45,116 nt of DNA from Bacteroides sp. (GCA_021203515.1 JAJQAY010000043.1:1-45116); one strand, 5' to 3'. Shown: positions 8,829-17,854, counted from the stretch's first letter. The notes: a model not told the origin generated them from the letters alone. Made by a program: numbers and translations.

Positions 8829-8930
8829 CAGTGCTTTATTTTAGAACAATATATTTGGCAAAAATAAAGTATTTTATTCTATTTATCGCCATTATTGACT
8901 AAGAAATACTGTGAAAGATAGGCTTATAGG
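8809..8930. repeat. Inverted repeat bracketing the LTA synthase-like promoter
   Basis: 8809-8827 (which contains the first codons MKERLIG on the minus strand) is repeated inverted at 8912-8930 with 18 of 19 bases identical. The 84-bp interval holds the -7 element. It may be a remnant duplication of the gene start, a dyad, or a small invertible promoter segment. Confidence 0.5.
8859..8866 (-). promoter_or_regulatory. Bacteroides -7 element upstream of the LTA synthase-like gene
   Basis: The minus strand reads TATTTTTG, matching TAnnTTTG, 30 bp upstream of the ATG at 8828. It lies between two 19-bp inverted repeats at 8809-8827 and 8912-8930. Confidence 0.4.
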
Positions 8931-8950
8931 TCTTTTTTCAATGCCGCTGC

Positions 8951-10153
8951 TTATTTCAGTTTGGCATACAAGATGTAATTATTATCATTTTCATGAATAC
9001 TATCCACCAGTTTCTGCAAGCGTTCGCGGTCTTTAGTCGAAACATCTTTGTTCTTCTCCAGATAGTCGCTCAAACTTTCCTTCAGAGCCATTGGCTCCAT
9101 ATTGGCGATATAATATCCATTGGAGCAGCTATATTGAAAACCGGAGATAGGCATATTCCCCAGATAGTCGTTCACTACTTTATAGTAAGCACCCTTCAAG
9201 GACTGCTTGTCCATTATGAAATAAACAGGAGGCTCTGTCGTGAAAGTGGATTCATCCAGTTGCTTTTCTACGGACATATCACCGACAAAGTGATGCGGCA
9301 ATTCCTGATAACTGTGAATAGGAATGTCTTTCTTACCAAAATCTACCGTGAAACGAGATACCAGACGACCCGGAGTATAGTGATATAGGCTGTCCGGACG
9401 ACGTCCCCAGAATAAGAAAAGGGAAGCGTCAAAGTCCGGCCCATTCTTCTGGCTGAATACTTCATTACTGAAATCGGGATTTACCGTCAGATGTCTTGCA
9501 GGTACAGTATCTACAACTTCTCCATTCAGTTTCTGCGTCCATGCCACGCTGGGAAGAGGATTGAAGGGAAGAAGGAAGACGGACAACAGAAAGTCCTTCG
9601 TATTAGCTCTGAAAACGCCTTTCGGCACCGGATAATACAAAGGAACTCTTTGCACCAACTGGCCCTTCATATCATAAGCCAGTATGGCTCTGGCACTCCA
9701 CGGCAGCAAATAAACACGTCCGCCGGCTTCGTCTATCTGGGCATCATACACATTCTGATACTCTCCGGGGCCTTGTCCGAAAGAACCTACACTGCAAATG
9801 AACTTGCCCGACTTGTCGAATAGCTTGAAAGGGGTCTGTGAGTGACCATACACCAACAGATAATTATCAGATACTATCACTCTATTCACCGGCACCAACG
9901 CTTCATCCCGATTGTCCAACTTCGTGATTTGCAACTCTTCCGCCAGATAACTCAAAGGCAATGTCACCGTATCGGTCAAAGCACTCGGACGACAAACCCA
10001 TACCGAGTCTCCGTTCACCATCTCTATTGAACCGACGATTGTCTGGGCATCCAATACGGAGCTTTTCTTAGCTCCATCCGTACAAGAACTTAAACCTAAA
10101 ATAAGGGATAGACTCATCAGCCACCCTACTCTCTTCCACTGTTTGTTTTTCAT
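8951..10153 (-). CDS. Six-bladed beta-propeller lipoprotein
   Basis: The start at 10153 (MKNKQWKRVGWLMSLSL) is preferred over the upstream ATG at 10255, because it gives a proper lipoprotein signal ending LGLSSC. It also leaves room for the promoter at 10184-10215. The 400-residue product resembles the six-bladed beta-propeller family common in Bacteroides: repeated blade-like units such as LVYGHSQTPFKLFDKSGKFICSVG, then GQGPGEYQNVYDAQID, which is the typical GxGPGEY turn. Such proteins are surface or periplasmic and often sit beside regulators or secreted-peptide genes; no catalytic activity is established. A TPR-membrane-HTH regulator lies directly upstream, which may control it. Confidence 0.8.
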   Translation of the reverse strand: MKNKQWKRVGWLMSLSLILGLSSCTDGAKKSSVLDAQTIVGSIEMVNGDSVWVCRPSALTDTVTLPLSYLAEELQITKLDNRDEALVPVNRVIVSDNYLLVYGHSQTPFKLFDKSGKFICSVGSFGQGPGEYQNVYDAQIDEAGGRVYLLPWSARAILAYDMKGQLVQRVPLYYPVPKGVFRANTKDFLLSVFLLPFNPLPSVAWTQKLNGEVVDTVPARHLTVNPDFSNEVFSQKNGPDFDASLFLFWGRRPDSLYHYTPGRLVSRFTVDFGKKDIPIHSYQELPHHFVGDMSVEKQLDESTFTTEPPVYFIMDKQSLKGAYYKVVNDYLGNMPISGFQYSCSNGYYIANMEPMALKESLSDYLEKNKDVSTKDRERLQKLVDSIHENDNNYILYAKLK

Positions 10154-10183
10154 AAATATTCTACTTTGTGTGAAACAATGTGA

Positions 10184-10215
10184 CAAAGGTAGGTGTACAA
10201 AGAAAAACAGGCAAA
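10184..10215 (-). promoter_or_regulatory. Promoter of the beta-propeller gene
   Basis: On the minus strand TTTG (10212-10215) and TACCTTTG (10184-10191) are separated by 20 bp, close to the Bacteroides TTTG / TAnnTTTG consensus. The ATG at 10153 follows 30 bp downstream. Confidence 0.65.
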
Positions 10216-10312
10216 TAATCATATAGACAAAAACGCCCGATAGTAGGCAGGACAATTACCTAATTATAAGACGATTGAGACATTTGTACATCAAATTAGT
10301 ATAGACAAAACC

Positions 10313-11638
10313 TCAGAAACGGCGCAGAAAGTCGTCTAATGTTTCAGTTGTATCGGTCAGTCCCAATTTGTCCCGTTTCATTCGTTGCTTCTTGTGGCTG
10401 ACCGAAGTACGACTGATGCAATAAATGTCGGACAAGTCCTTAATACTGACATTAATCTTCACCAGACAACAGAAATAGACATCTTTCATACTCAGTTCGG
10501 GGAACGCTTTCTGCAACCGCACGGAGAATTTATCATAACTGCCGTCCACGGTCTGACGTATATTTTCCCACTCCCCATCGGAGAGGATAATACGCTTGTT
10601 TTCATTCTCATTATCCTCTTCTGCCGCTTCTTCGTCCTTCTCCAAAGAAGGTATTTTATGGAATGACTTCATCCGGCGGAAAAGCGACTCGCGAAGCAGG
10701 CTCTCCTTCTCACGCAGTGTGCTCAGTTCTTCTGATTGCTGCAACAGTTGTTCCGTTTGTTCCAGGCGCAAAGATTGTTCATGCCAGAGTTGCTTGTACA
10801 TCTGACGTTTGCGGCGTTGCCAGGCAATGAAAACGACAGCAAAGGCCACAACAAAGCACAATCCTAACGTCAAAAACTCAATTTCCCTTCTCTGCTTATC
10901 TATTTTCAAGTGATTTAGTTCATTCTTCAGTTTAGTCTTTTCATACATCTACCTGCTCTTGACGGAGCCTTCTCGCATCAGTTCATCCGTCAAAGACTTT
11001 TCGGCAGAGAGGGCGGCATAAAAGGCACAACTGTCTTTTCCCTGAGAAAGATATATCAGTTTCAGCCTGCGGGAGGCCTCGCCCGCCACCCAAGGATTTA
11101 ATGAAGTGGCGGCGACACGATAATAAGTGGCGGCTGAATCATATTGATTGACTCCAATCCAGAGATTTCCCTTCGCCAAATGATAGAAGGGCACTACCTT
11201 TCTGCTATTCACATTTTCCCGGATAGCATCCAAAGCCGACAGTCCTTTCCTATAATCTCCTACCGTGACACAAGCTTCCATCACCTCCTGGCAAATCGTA
11301 CCATAAAGCCAGTCATCTGCCGTGTTACTGGCCTTCAGATAATATTCGATAGCATTATCCAGCTCTCCACTCTTTGCATAGATATGGGCAAGGGCACGGT
11401 TCACGTGCGCTTTATCTTCGCCTTTATTAAGATAGCTTTCAGCCTGTTGCATGTAGAACAGCACGCTATCCATCCCGGAAGAACGGTCGGCACAACTTAT
11501 CCCCTTTCTATACATAGCGACACCGATGGCAGAAGAATCTGATTTCACCTCAGTCTCTTCGGCAACCGATACTTTCTCCTTTCCGCCACAGGAGATTAAG
11601 AAATAAGGTATTAAAAATAAGGGTAAGAGTTTCTTCAT
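10313..11638 (-). pseudogene. TPR lipoprotein-membrane-HTH regulator, split by an in-frame TAG
   Basis: Two frames abut with no gap and are in phase: 10949-11638 ends ...EGSVKSR, then TAG, then MYEKTKLKNELN from 10948. Read as one, the 441-residue protein has a lipoprotein-like signal (FLISCGG), TPR-like helical repeats (residues 35-220), a coiled linker, one membrane helix (LTLGLCFVVAFAVVFIAWQ), a second coiled coil, and a C-terminal LuxR/GerE-like HTH (LSMKDVYFCCLVKIN...SRTSVSHKKQRM). This single-polypeptide layout is common in Bacteroides regulators, so the TAG at 10949-10951 is probably a nonsense change. The ATG right after it could allow separate translation of the membrane-HTH half. 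Its likely target is the adjacent beta-propeller gene. Confidence 0.75.
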
Positions 11639-11654
11639 GCTTTCAGACTGATTA

Positions 11655-13130
11655 TTATCGGTTACGTTTCAGATATAAACGGTCGGTAATCGCGGCAGGT
11701 AATTCGTGTTCGTAGTGGGTTACCATAATCATAGTCTTGTCCTGACGGCGACAGAAAGCCTCTATTATTTTCTTTACCCGGCGGCGGTTGTAAGTATCCA
11801 GACCGTGCAAAGGTTCGTCGAGAATTAACAATTCGGGGTCTTTTACAAAAGCACGCGCCAGCAGAGCCAAGCGTTGTTCGCCGCTGGAGAGTTGCAGGAA
11901 AGGGGTATCCTTGAGGGCGGCAATGCCGAAAACATCCATCCACCATTCGCAGGTAGCCATTTGGTCGGCATGAGGACGCTTGTAAAGGCCGATACTGTCG
12001 TGCAGTCCGGAAGCTACAATCTCGATGGCCGGCAGGTTTTTCAGATAAGCACGGTGCATCTCCGGACTGACGTAGCCGATGTGTTTCTTTATCTCCCAAA
12101 TGCTTTCGCCCGTTCCGCGCTTACGTCCGAAGAGGCTGATGTCGCAGGCATAGGATTGGGGATTGTCGGCACACACCAGACTGAGCAAAGTGGACTTACC
12201 CGCACCGTTTTCTCCACTCAACGCCCATTTCTCGCCACGCATCACCGTCCAGTCCAGTTCTTTCAGGATGGTGCGGTCGTCATAGCGGATACTGACTTTA
12301 TTCAATTTGACAACTTCGTCCGAAGTGAAGTTCGTGTTTTCGTAAGGAAGGTCGATGATGCGTTGCTGCAATTCATCGAGAGGCTGCGCATCGGCTTCCA
12401 TACGTGCGGCATCTTGTGCACGGAAAGCTTGCAGGTATGCTTCACGCTCCATCTTTTCGCCTACTACTTTATTGTCGACCGGTACTACATGAGTAATGAA
12501 GGAAGGGATGTCATCCATCATGGAGAGCACGAGGACGAGTTGCAGGGAAGAGAGTTGCGTCAGCTTCTCCAATACCTTAAAGAGCAATTCGCGCGTGGCG
12601 GCATCCAGTCCGATGAAAGGATTGTCCATGATAAGAATGCGGGGGGCAGTGAGCAGGGTCTTTGTCAGTTGGAACTTGCGAAGTTCGCCGCTGCTGAGGA
12701 GAATAATCTTCTTGTCGAGCATCGGCTCGATACGGAAAAGGTCGAAAAGTTGTTGCTTAAGCGCTTCATCTTTTATCTCGCCCAACATATTGCACACCTC
12801 GGGCGCATCGTCTTGGTCATGTGCGTTCCAGCGTTGCTGATAGTAATAGTTGGCATCGGCAGAGCCGTAGGTATCCAGGAAGGCGATGTACTTAATATTG
12901 TCATAAGCAGTCTGCGTGGCGGAAGGACGGAAATCGTAGGTCAACGTACCTTCACGCAGAGGGTACTTACCCGTAAGCAGGTCTACCAACAGGCTTTTGC
13001 CTGCTCCGTTGGGGCCTATAATAGCGATGTGTTCTCCGTCAAGAAAATCAAGAGCGACTGGTTGTGAGAGACGAATAAACGGGTTGCGTGCCACGCCCCC
13101 CGTTATATTTATAGTATGTTGTTGCATCAT
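11655..13130 (-). CDS. Double-ABC ATPase without membrane domains (ModF/PhrA-like)
   Basis: 491 residues with two ATP-binding cassettes in tandem. The first has Walker A GPNGAGKS (residue about 38), signature LSSGELRKFQL and Walker B ILIMDNPFIGLD. The second has SGENGAGKSTLLSLV, LSSGEQRLALLARA and LLILDEPLHGLD. The layout matches E. coli ModF (PhrA), a cytosolic protein whose role is not settled; it is not a transporter on its own. The start overlaps the stop of the pullulanase gene by 4 bp (13127-13130), but the order is reversed from usual coupling: this gene is transcribed after pullulanase, so its translation may depend on ribosomes finishing that gene. Confidence 0.85.
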   Translation of the reverse strand: MMQQHTINITGGVARNPFIRLSQPVALDFLDGEHIAIIGPNGAGKSLLVDLLTGKYPLREGTLTYDFRPSATQTAYDNIKYIAFLDTYGSADANYYYQQRWNAHDQDDAPEVCNMLGEIKDEALKQQLFDLFRIEPMLDKKIILLSSGELRKFQLTKTLLTAPRILIMDNPFIGLDAATRELLFKVLEKLTQLSSLQLVLVLSMMDDIPSFITHVVPVDNKVVGEKMEREAYLQAFRAQDAARMEADAQPLDELQQRIIDLPYENTNFTSDEVVKLNKVSIRYDDRTILKELDWTVMRGEKWALSGENGAGKSTLLSLVCADNPQSYACDISLFGRKRGTGESIWEIKKHIGYVSPEMHRAYLKNLPAIEIVASGLHDSIGLYKRPHADQMATCEWWMDVFGIAALKDTPFLQLSSGEQRLALLARAFVKDPELLILDEPLHGLDTYNRRRVKKIIEAFCRRQDKTMIMVTHYEHELPAAITDRLYLKRNR

Positions 13131-15124
13131 TTATACATTATTATCGCCGACTGCGCCGGAACCACAATTTCCGAGCCATATACCGTGCCTAGGCCGCGCT
13201 CACTGATAAAACCGTCCTTGCAAACTACCGTGTATTTACCCTCAGGTACGGTCAGTTTTGCAGACTCCTTACGTCCATTCAGTACCACAACTATTTCCTC
13301 CCACGCATCACCGCCGGCATGTTCTTTCAGGCGATAGGCCACTACATTGCTTCCCTCCACCGGAAGGAACTCCAAATGTTTGCGAACCAGTTCTGCATCA
13401 CCCAAGCGGAAAGCCGGATGATTTTTGCGCAGTTGTATCAATCCCTTATAATAGGCAAATACATCTGCATGTTGCGCCTTGCGCCTCCAGTCGATGACAT
13501 TGATGGAGTCGGGGCTTTGATAACTATTATGCACTCCTTTCTTGTCGCGCATCACTTCCTCGCCGGCATAAATAAACGGTACGCCCTGCGAAGTAAACAC
13601 AGCCGTCTGAGCCAGCTTATCCAACCGCGCCAGTTCTTCGGGAGTAATGCCGGGGATACTGGCTTTCAACCTGTCCACCAGGCACATATCATCGTGGCAA
13701 GACACATAGCTAATCATCTGCGTAGGTTGTTCCGCCCATGCGGCCTTGCTGTAGTTCACCAAACTATTATCGACCTGCGGATGACAGATAGCCCCCACAA
13801 TGCCGAACTTGATACTCTCCTTTCCTCCCGGCAATCCGGCAAGGAAAGTTCCCTGATGATTGTCGTTGAACGGGCCGCGCAAAGCATCCCGCATTTCGTC
13901 CGAGAAGGCAGCCACTCCCGGCATCTTATAGGTATTAGCCTTCATTGCCAGCGAATCCTCCGGCAACTGCGGTGCCGAAGCCGCCCACCCTTCACCGTAG
14001 ATAAAGATAGACGGGTCTACCGCCGATGCTGCCTTGCGTATTTCGTTCATCGTCTCTATATCATGAATACCCATCAGGTCGAAACGGAAACCGTCGATAT
14101 GGTATTCGTTTATCCAGTGCAACACGGACTCTATCATGTACTTGCGCATCATGGGGCGATTACTTGCCGTCTCGTTGCCGCAAGCCGATCCGTCGGCATA
14201 ACTGCCGTCCGGGTTTTGGCGATAGAAGTAACCGGGGACGGTACGCTCAAAGTTGCTTTCCGCCGTATTGAAAGTGTGATTGTACACCACATCCAGTACC
14301 ACGCGGATACCGGCCTTGTGCAAAGCCTGCACCATCTGCTTGAATTCGCGGATGCGCACCTCCGGTTTATAAGGGTCGGTGGAGTACGAGCCATCGGGCA
14401 CGTTATAGTTCTGCGGGTCATATCCCCAATTGTATTTATTCTCATCGAGTTTCGTCTCGTCTACGGAAGCGTAATCGTAGGACGGCAGGATGTGCACGTG
14501 CGTCACTCCCAACTCTTTCAGGTGGTCGATACCCGTTGCCAACTTGTCCGGGCTTACCGTATCTTCTTCCGTCAGCGCCAGGAACTTGCCTTTATGCTCG
14601 ATGCCGGAAGAAGCATCGACAGAAAAGTCACGGTGATGCATTTCATAGAGGATAACATCGGCAGGCGATGCCAGCGACGGGCGTTTGTCTTCCGCCCATC
14701 CTTCGGGGTTAGTATCCGCCAGGTCGATAATAGCGGCACGATGCCCGTTCACGCCTACGGCTTTTGCATTGATGCCCGGTGTGTCTCCCAGCCATTTATC
14801 ATTGATTTTCACATTGAAAGCATAGAACTTGCCTTTCAGGTCTTGCTCCACCTTAGCCGTCCACGTGCCCTCCTCGCCGGGCGACATCGTAACCGTCTCG
14901 TAAGCATGCCCGCCTTCACCTGCATCATAGAGCATCAACCGCACTTCTTCCGCCGTGGGCGACCAAAGCGTGAACTGCGTGGCGGCAGGCGCATATTCCA
15001 TTTCCGACAGACTGCCCGAACGAACCGGATAAAGTTCGTACGAAGCATACTCCTTTTTCGCCGGAGCACAGCTGACAACCGTTGTTGCAGCAACCCCAAT
15101 AATAACTAAATCATTCAACTTCAT
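13127..15124 (-). CDS. pulA: Type I pullulanase, secreted lipoprotein (GH13)
   Basis: The start at 15124 (MKLNDLVIIG) gives a lipoprotein signal ending TVVSC. Residues about 45-125 form an N-terminal CBM48-like domain (TQFTLWSPTAEEVRLMLYD). The GH13 barrel carries the pullulanase-specific YNWGYDP, then VVLDVVYNH, GFRFDLMGIHD (nucleophile Asp), FIYGEGW (acid/base Glu) and VSCHDDM (third Asp). At 665 residues it is a normal type I length. It debranches alpha-1,6 links in pullulan, amylopectin or glycogen at the surface or in the periplasm. It lies 15 kb from the Sus-like locus and I found no matching LacI-type site upstream of it. It overlaps the following ATPase gene by 4 bp. Confidence 0.92.
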   Translation of the reverse strand: MKLNDLVIIGVAATTVVSCAPAKKEYASYELYPVRSGSLSEMEYAPAATQFTLWSPTAEEVRLMLYDAGEGGHAYETVTMSPGEEGTWTAKVEQDLKGKFYAFNVKINDKWLGDTPGINAKAVGVNGHRAAIIDLADTNPEGWAEDKRPSLASPADVILYEMHHRDFSVDASSGIEHKGKFLALTEEDTVSPDKLATGIDHLKELGVTHVHILPSYDYASVDETKLDENKYNWGYDPQNYNVPDGSYSTDPYKPEVRIREFKQMVQALHKAGIRVVLDVVYNHTFNTAESNFERTVPGYFYRQNPDGSYADGSACGNETASNRPMMRKYMIESVLHWINEYHIDGFRFDLMGIHDIETMNEIRKAASAVDPSIFIYGEGWAASAPQLPEDSLAMKANTYKMPGVAAFSDEMRDALRGPFNDNHQGTFLAGLPGGKESIKFGIVGAICHPQVDNSLVNYSKAAWAEQPTQMISYVSCHDDMCLVDRLKASIPGITPEELARLDKLAQTAVFTSQGVPFIYAGEEVMRDKKGVHNSYQSPDSINVIDWRRKAQHADVFAYYKGLIQLRKNHPAFRLGDAELVRKHLEFLPVEGSNVVAYRLKEHAGGDAWEEIVVVLNGRKESAKLTVPEGKYTVVCKDGFISERGLGTVYGSEIVVPAQSAIIMYK

Positions 15125-15177
15125 AATCGCAACCAATGTATTAGATAGTAAGTATTCATCTTTATAATATCACTCTA

Positions 15178-15747
15178 TCACCTTTTCACCTTATCCGGAT
15201 TTTTGGCGATGAAGTCTTTCCAGCCGTGATAGCCTTTCTCCACTGCCGGCCGTCCCATTTGCAGGAAGTGACAATAAGCGGCGGCAAGACCGTCGGTGGC
15301 ATCCATAAAGGTGGGCATATCCTCCTTGGAAAAGTGCAACATGCGTTGCAGCATGTCCGCCACCTGTTCTTTGGATGCTTGTCCGTTGCCGGTAATCGCC
15401 ATTTTTATTTTCAGCGGGGCATACTCCGTAATAGGAATATCACGGCTCAGTGCGGCAGCCATCGCCACTCCCTGCGCACGCCCCAACTTCAACATGGACT
15501 GCACATTCTTTCCGAAGAAAGGGGCTTCGATGGCAAGTTCATCCGGCAGATAGCTTTCAATGATGCTCAGCACCCGTTCGTGGATATGGCAAAGCTTCAG
15601 GTAATGGTCACCGAATTTGCGAAGGTCGATAATGCCCATAGCAATCATTTCGGGCTTTACACCCGTCACGCGGAGCACACCATATCCCATAATAGTAGTA
15701 CCGGGGTCGATGCCGAGAATGATTTTTTCCTTAACGGGTTGTATCAC
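15178..15747 (-). CDS. ruvC: Holliday junction resolvase RuvC
   Basis: 189 residues, normal length. Catalytic acidic residues are visible in [14 protein letters not shown] (Asp14), [11 protein letters not shown] and [12 protein letters not shown]. RuvC nicks four-way junctions symmetrically with RuvAB to resolve recombination intermediates. The start is a GTG at 15747 that overlaps the stop of the DUF4286 gene in the sequence GTGA, a typical coupled junction. About 53 bp separate it from the pullulanase start downstream. Confidence 0.95.
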   Translation of the reverse strand: MIQPVKEKIILGIDPGTTIMGYGVLRVTGVKPEMIAMGIIDLRKFGDHYLKLCHIHERVLSIIESYLPDELAIEAPFFGKNVQSMLKLGRAQGVAMAAALSRDIPITEYAPLKIKMAITGNGQASKEQVADMLQRMLHFSKEDMPTFMDATDGLAAAYCHFLQMGRPAVEKGYHGWKDFIAKNPDKVKR

Positions 15748-16046
15748 ACTATCACCTCCATTAATGTAGGAAATCCTACGACCTTATCTTTAAAGGTTTT
15801 CAGCAACTCTTCATTCAGCTTCACGCCCTGCTCCTGATGCCAGCGATGCAGTTTGGCAGAATTTTCCACCTCGAACTGAACGGAAAAGCTCTCCCCTTCA
15901 TCCCGATGGCTCAACACGCGCAATATGCGCGGAACATACAATGTTCCATGCTTTTCAACTTCGGGAAGATAGTATTCCTGCATCCAAATCAGGAAGTTTC
16001 TCTCCTGTCCTTCATCCACCTGATAGGTCGTATTATATATCAACAT
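15744..16046 (-). CDS. DUF4286 family protein
   Basis: The start at 16046 ([13 protein letters not shown]) is chosen because it matches the family N-terminus; an upstream ATG at 16082 would add 12 unlikely residues. The 100-residue product has ferredoxin-like alternation ([46 protein letters not shown]), which is typical of DUF4286, a Bacteroidota family without an assigned function. It overlaps ruvC by 4 bp, so the two are translationally coupled. Nothing here says more about its role. Confidence 0.85.
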   Translation of the reverse strand: MLIYNTTYQVDEGQERNFLIWMQEYYLPEVEKHGTLYVPRILRVLSHRDEGESFSVQFEVENSAKLHRWHQEQGVKLNEELLKTFKDKVVGFPTLMEVIV

Positions 16047-16101
16047 AACTCTTTTTTCTAATTTGTTTCGCAAACATAGCAATTATTTCAGAATAATGCA
16101 T

Positions 16102-16109
16102 TATATTTG
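16102..16109 (+). promoter_or_regulatory. Bacteroides -7 element upstream of tRNA-Ala
   Basis: TATATTTG matches TAnnTTTG, 40 bp upstream of the mature tRNA 5' end. No -33 TTTG at the usual spacing. Confidence 0.5.
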
Positions 16110-16148
16110 CGCCACCAAAATGCGAGACATTCCGCAAACGTTGGCAAG

Positions 16149-16222
16149 GGGGGGTTAGCTCATCTGGCTAGAGCGTAACACTGGCAGTGTTAAGGTGATC
16201 GGTTCGAGTCCGATACTCTCCA
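16149..16222 (+). tRNA. tRNA-Ala (anticodon GGC)
   Basis: A 74-nt cloverleaf folds well: acceptor GGGGGGT with ACTCTCC (two G-U pairs), D stem GCTC/GAGC, anticodon stem TAACA/TGTTA around the loop CTGGCAG with anticodon GGC (reads GCC), 5-nt variable loop AGGTG, T stem ATCGG/CCGAT with TTCGAGT, and discriminator A. The CCA end is not encoded (CTA follows). A run of seven Gs at 16148-16154 makes the exact 5' end uncertain by one base. A terminator follows at once. Confidence 0.93.
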
Positions 16223-16224
16223 CT

Positions 16225-16252
16225 AAGGTTGACTTTTAGTCAGCCTTTTTTT
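16225..16252 (+). terminator. Intrinsic terminator of tRNA-Ala
   Basis: AAGGTTGACT pairs with AGTCAGCCTT (one G-U) around a TTT loop and continues into a seven-T run. Confidence 0.88.
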
Positions 16253-16317
16253 ATGGGATCAGTCGTAAAACTTGGTGGGTACTTTTCTGTAAGTTGTGCA
16301 ACATTTCAGTGTGATTA

Positions 16318-16433
16318 TTTTTTAGACGCGGATTTAGCGGATTAGGCGGATTTCTTTTATTTCCATGCGGTATAAAGCTAATGCAGCACAGCTTTAAAAA
16401 TCCGCCTAATCCGCTAAATCCGCGTCTAAAAAA
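16318..16433. repeat. 36-bp perfect inverted repeat with internal 9-bp units
   Basis: The arms 16318-16353 and 16398-16433 are exact complements around a 44-nt loop. Each arm carries about three 9-bp units of the form GCGGATTTA / GCGGATTAG. The outer ends are runs of T and A, so a transcript from either strand would form a stable hairpin followed by Us, and it may serve as a two-way terminator. Confidence 0.85.
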
Positions 16434-16535
16434 TTGAACACACACGCATAAATTCCTAAGCAGCCCAGATTCACCAGGTTTTGCGACTGATCCTTTTTAT
16501 GCCCTGCTTTGAAGTACTTTACAAAGGGGTATTTA

Positions 16536-16595
16536 TTCGGCACCGGGGAACGGAGTGTTCCCCGGTGCCGAACGCATCGTTCCCCGGTGGGGAAC
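16536..16595. repeat. Nested GC-rich palindromes built on GTTCCCCGGTG
   Basis: A 16-bp stem (TTCGGCACCGGGGAAC at 16536-16551 with 16557-16572, 5-nt loop) is followed by a second palindrome, GTTCCCC-GGT-GGGGAAC at 16579-16595. A further GTTCC half unit follows at 16601. GC content is well above the flanks. It is placed just beyond the stop of the Fsr-type gene (16622). Confidence 0.8.
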
Positions 16596-16621
16596 ACAAT
16601 GTTCCTTATCGGGGGCGAATT

Positions 16622-17819
16622 TTATCTCTTCTTTAAATTAGGCAGGAAACAGGCCACCAATCCCAGTAAAGGCATGAAGGCGCAGACATTATACACCGCT
16701 TCTATTCCGAACTTATCCGCCATTCCTCCCAACACCGCCGAAACGATGCCGGCAATACCGAATGCAAAACCGAAGAATAAGCCGGAAATCAGTCCCAACT
16801 TATTGGGAAGCAACTCTTGCGCATACAGCAATATAGCCGGAAAAGCAGACGAAAGCATAAAGCCCACGCAGAAGCTCAGTATCCCCGTCCATTCAAGTCC
16901 TGCATGGGGCATCAGTAAACTGAACGGTGCCGTACCGAGAATAGACACCCAGATGACATATTTGCGCCCCACTTTGTCGCCAACCGAACCGCCAACCAAT
17001 GTACCTACCGCAGTAGCCACCAAGAAGACGAACAAGAATAATTGCGATTGCTGAATAGTGACACCGAATTTATGTATCAGATAGAATGTATAATAGCTTG
17101 TCAGGCTCGCCATATAGATGTACTTGGAGAAGATTAGTATCAGCAGAATGGAAATGGCGAATACAGTCATCTTTGAAGACAAAGGCCGTTCCACTTCTTT
17201 CTGGGTAAGCAACGGACGCTTCTTGAGGTGGTTCAGGTACGAACGATACCAACGGGAGATGGGGCAGCATCACCAGAATAGCCGCAATAGCTACAATGAC
17301 GAACAAGGCGATATGCCGTCTTCCGTAAGGAGCTACCAACAGCGCCACCAGCAACGGTCCGAGCGAACCGCCCAAGTTGCCGCCCACTTGAAACAAGGAC
17401 TGAGCCAGCCCGCGCTTACCGCCCGAAGCCAGAAAAGTGATGCGCGACGCCTCGGGATGCAACACGGAAGAACCTATACCTACTATAAATACGGAAGCAA
17501 GCAGCCAATACAAATTGCTTGCAAAGGTCAGATTTAAAATACCGACCAGCGTAAAGCTCATGCCCATAGGCAGCGACCAGGGAAAGGGACGTTTATCAAA
17601 AATAAGTCCGATGACCGGCTGGAACACCGAAGCCGACATCTGATAGACCAATGTAATCAGACCAATCTGCGCAAAGCTCAAAGATAAATCTTCTTTAAAC
17701 AGAGGATATACGGCGGTAATGACAGATTGGAGCAGGTCGTTGAAACAATGCGAGAAGCTCAACGCGATAAGAATAGGGAAAGCTATTCGACGGGTAGGCG
17801 GTCTTTGGGTTTGTATCAT
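16622..17819 (-). pseudogene. Fosmidomycin-resistance (Fsr)-type MFS efflux transporter, one-base frameshift
   Basis: The N-terminal half, from 17819, is typical of Fsr: SHCFNDLLQSVITAVYPLFK, HPEASRITFLASGG and LAQSLFQVGGNLGGSLGPLL. The C-terminal half, in another frame, continues WYRSYLNHLKKRPLLTQKEVE and then six helices ending FLPNLKKR at 16622. Joining them gives about 399 residues and 12 membrane helices, the normal size. The break falls near the GGG at 17254-17256 (CCC on the coding strand): removing one base gives PHL-RWYRSYL. As written, neither half is likely to function. Fsr proteins export fosmidomycin and other compounds using the proton gradient. It is divergent from pheS. Confidence 0.85.
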
Positions 17820-17846
17820 TATAGTATAGTTTATCTAAATCGGGTG

Positions 17847-17854
17847 CAAAGGTA
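17847..17854 (-). promoter_or_regulatory. Bacteroides -7 element of the Fsr-type gene
   Basis: The minus strand reads TACCTTTG, 27 bp upstream of the ATG at 17819. Confidence 0.55.

Larger units (their letters stand above)
16223..16621. other. 400-bp repeat-rich gap with no gene
   Basis: Between tRNA-Ala and the Fsr-type gene. It contains the tRNA terminator, a 36-bp perfect inverted repeat (16318-16433) and two GC-rich palindromes (16536-16595). Short open frames here follow the repeats and show no protein-like composition. Confidence 0.7.

Noticed and set aside
11874..13067. Plus-strand 397-residue open frame opposite the double-ABC ATPase
   Set aside because: Antisense of a gene with two full sets of Walker and signature motifs; no motifs of its own.
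13319..15109. Plus-strand 596-residue open frame opposite pullulanase
   Set aside because: It is the antisense shadow of a GH13 gene with all catalytic motifs; its composition (His, Arg and Val rich) is not protein-like.
122..16622. Integrative element running from the recombinase to the tRNA-Ala gene
   Set aside because: No direct repeat of the tRNA 3' end was seen, the genes between are ordinary Bacteroides core and envelope genes, and the recombinase is small like an invertase and not like an element integrase.
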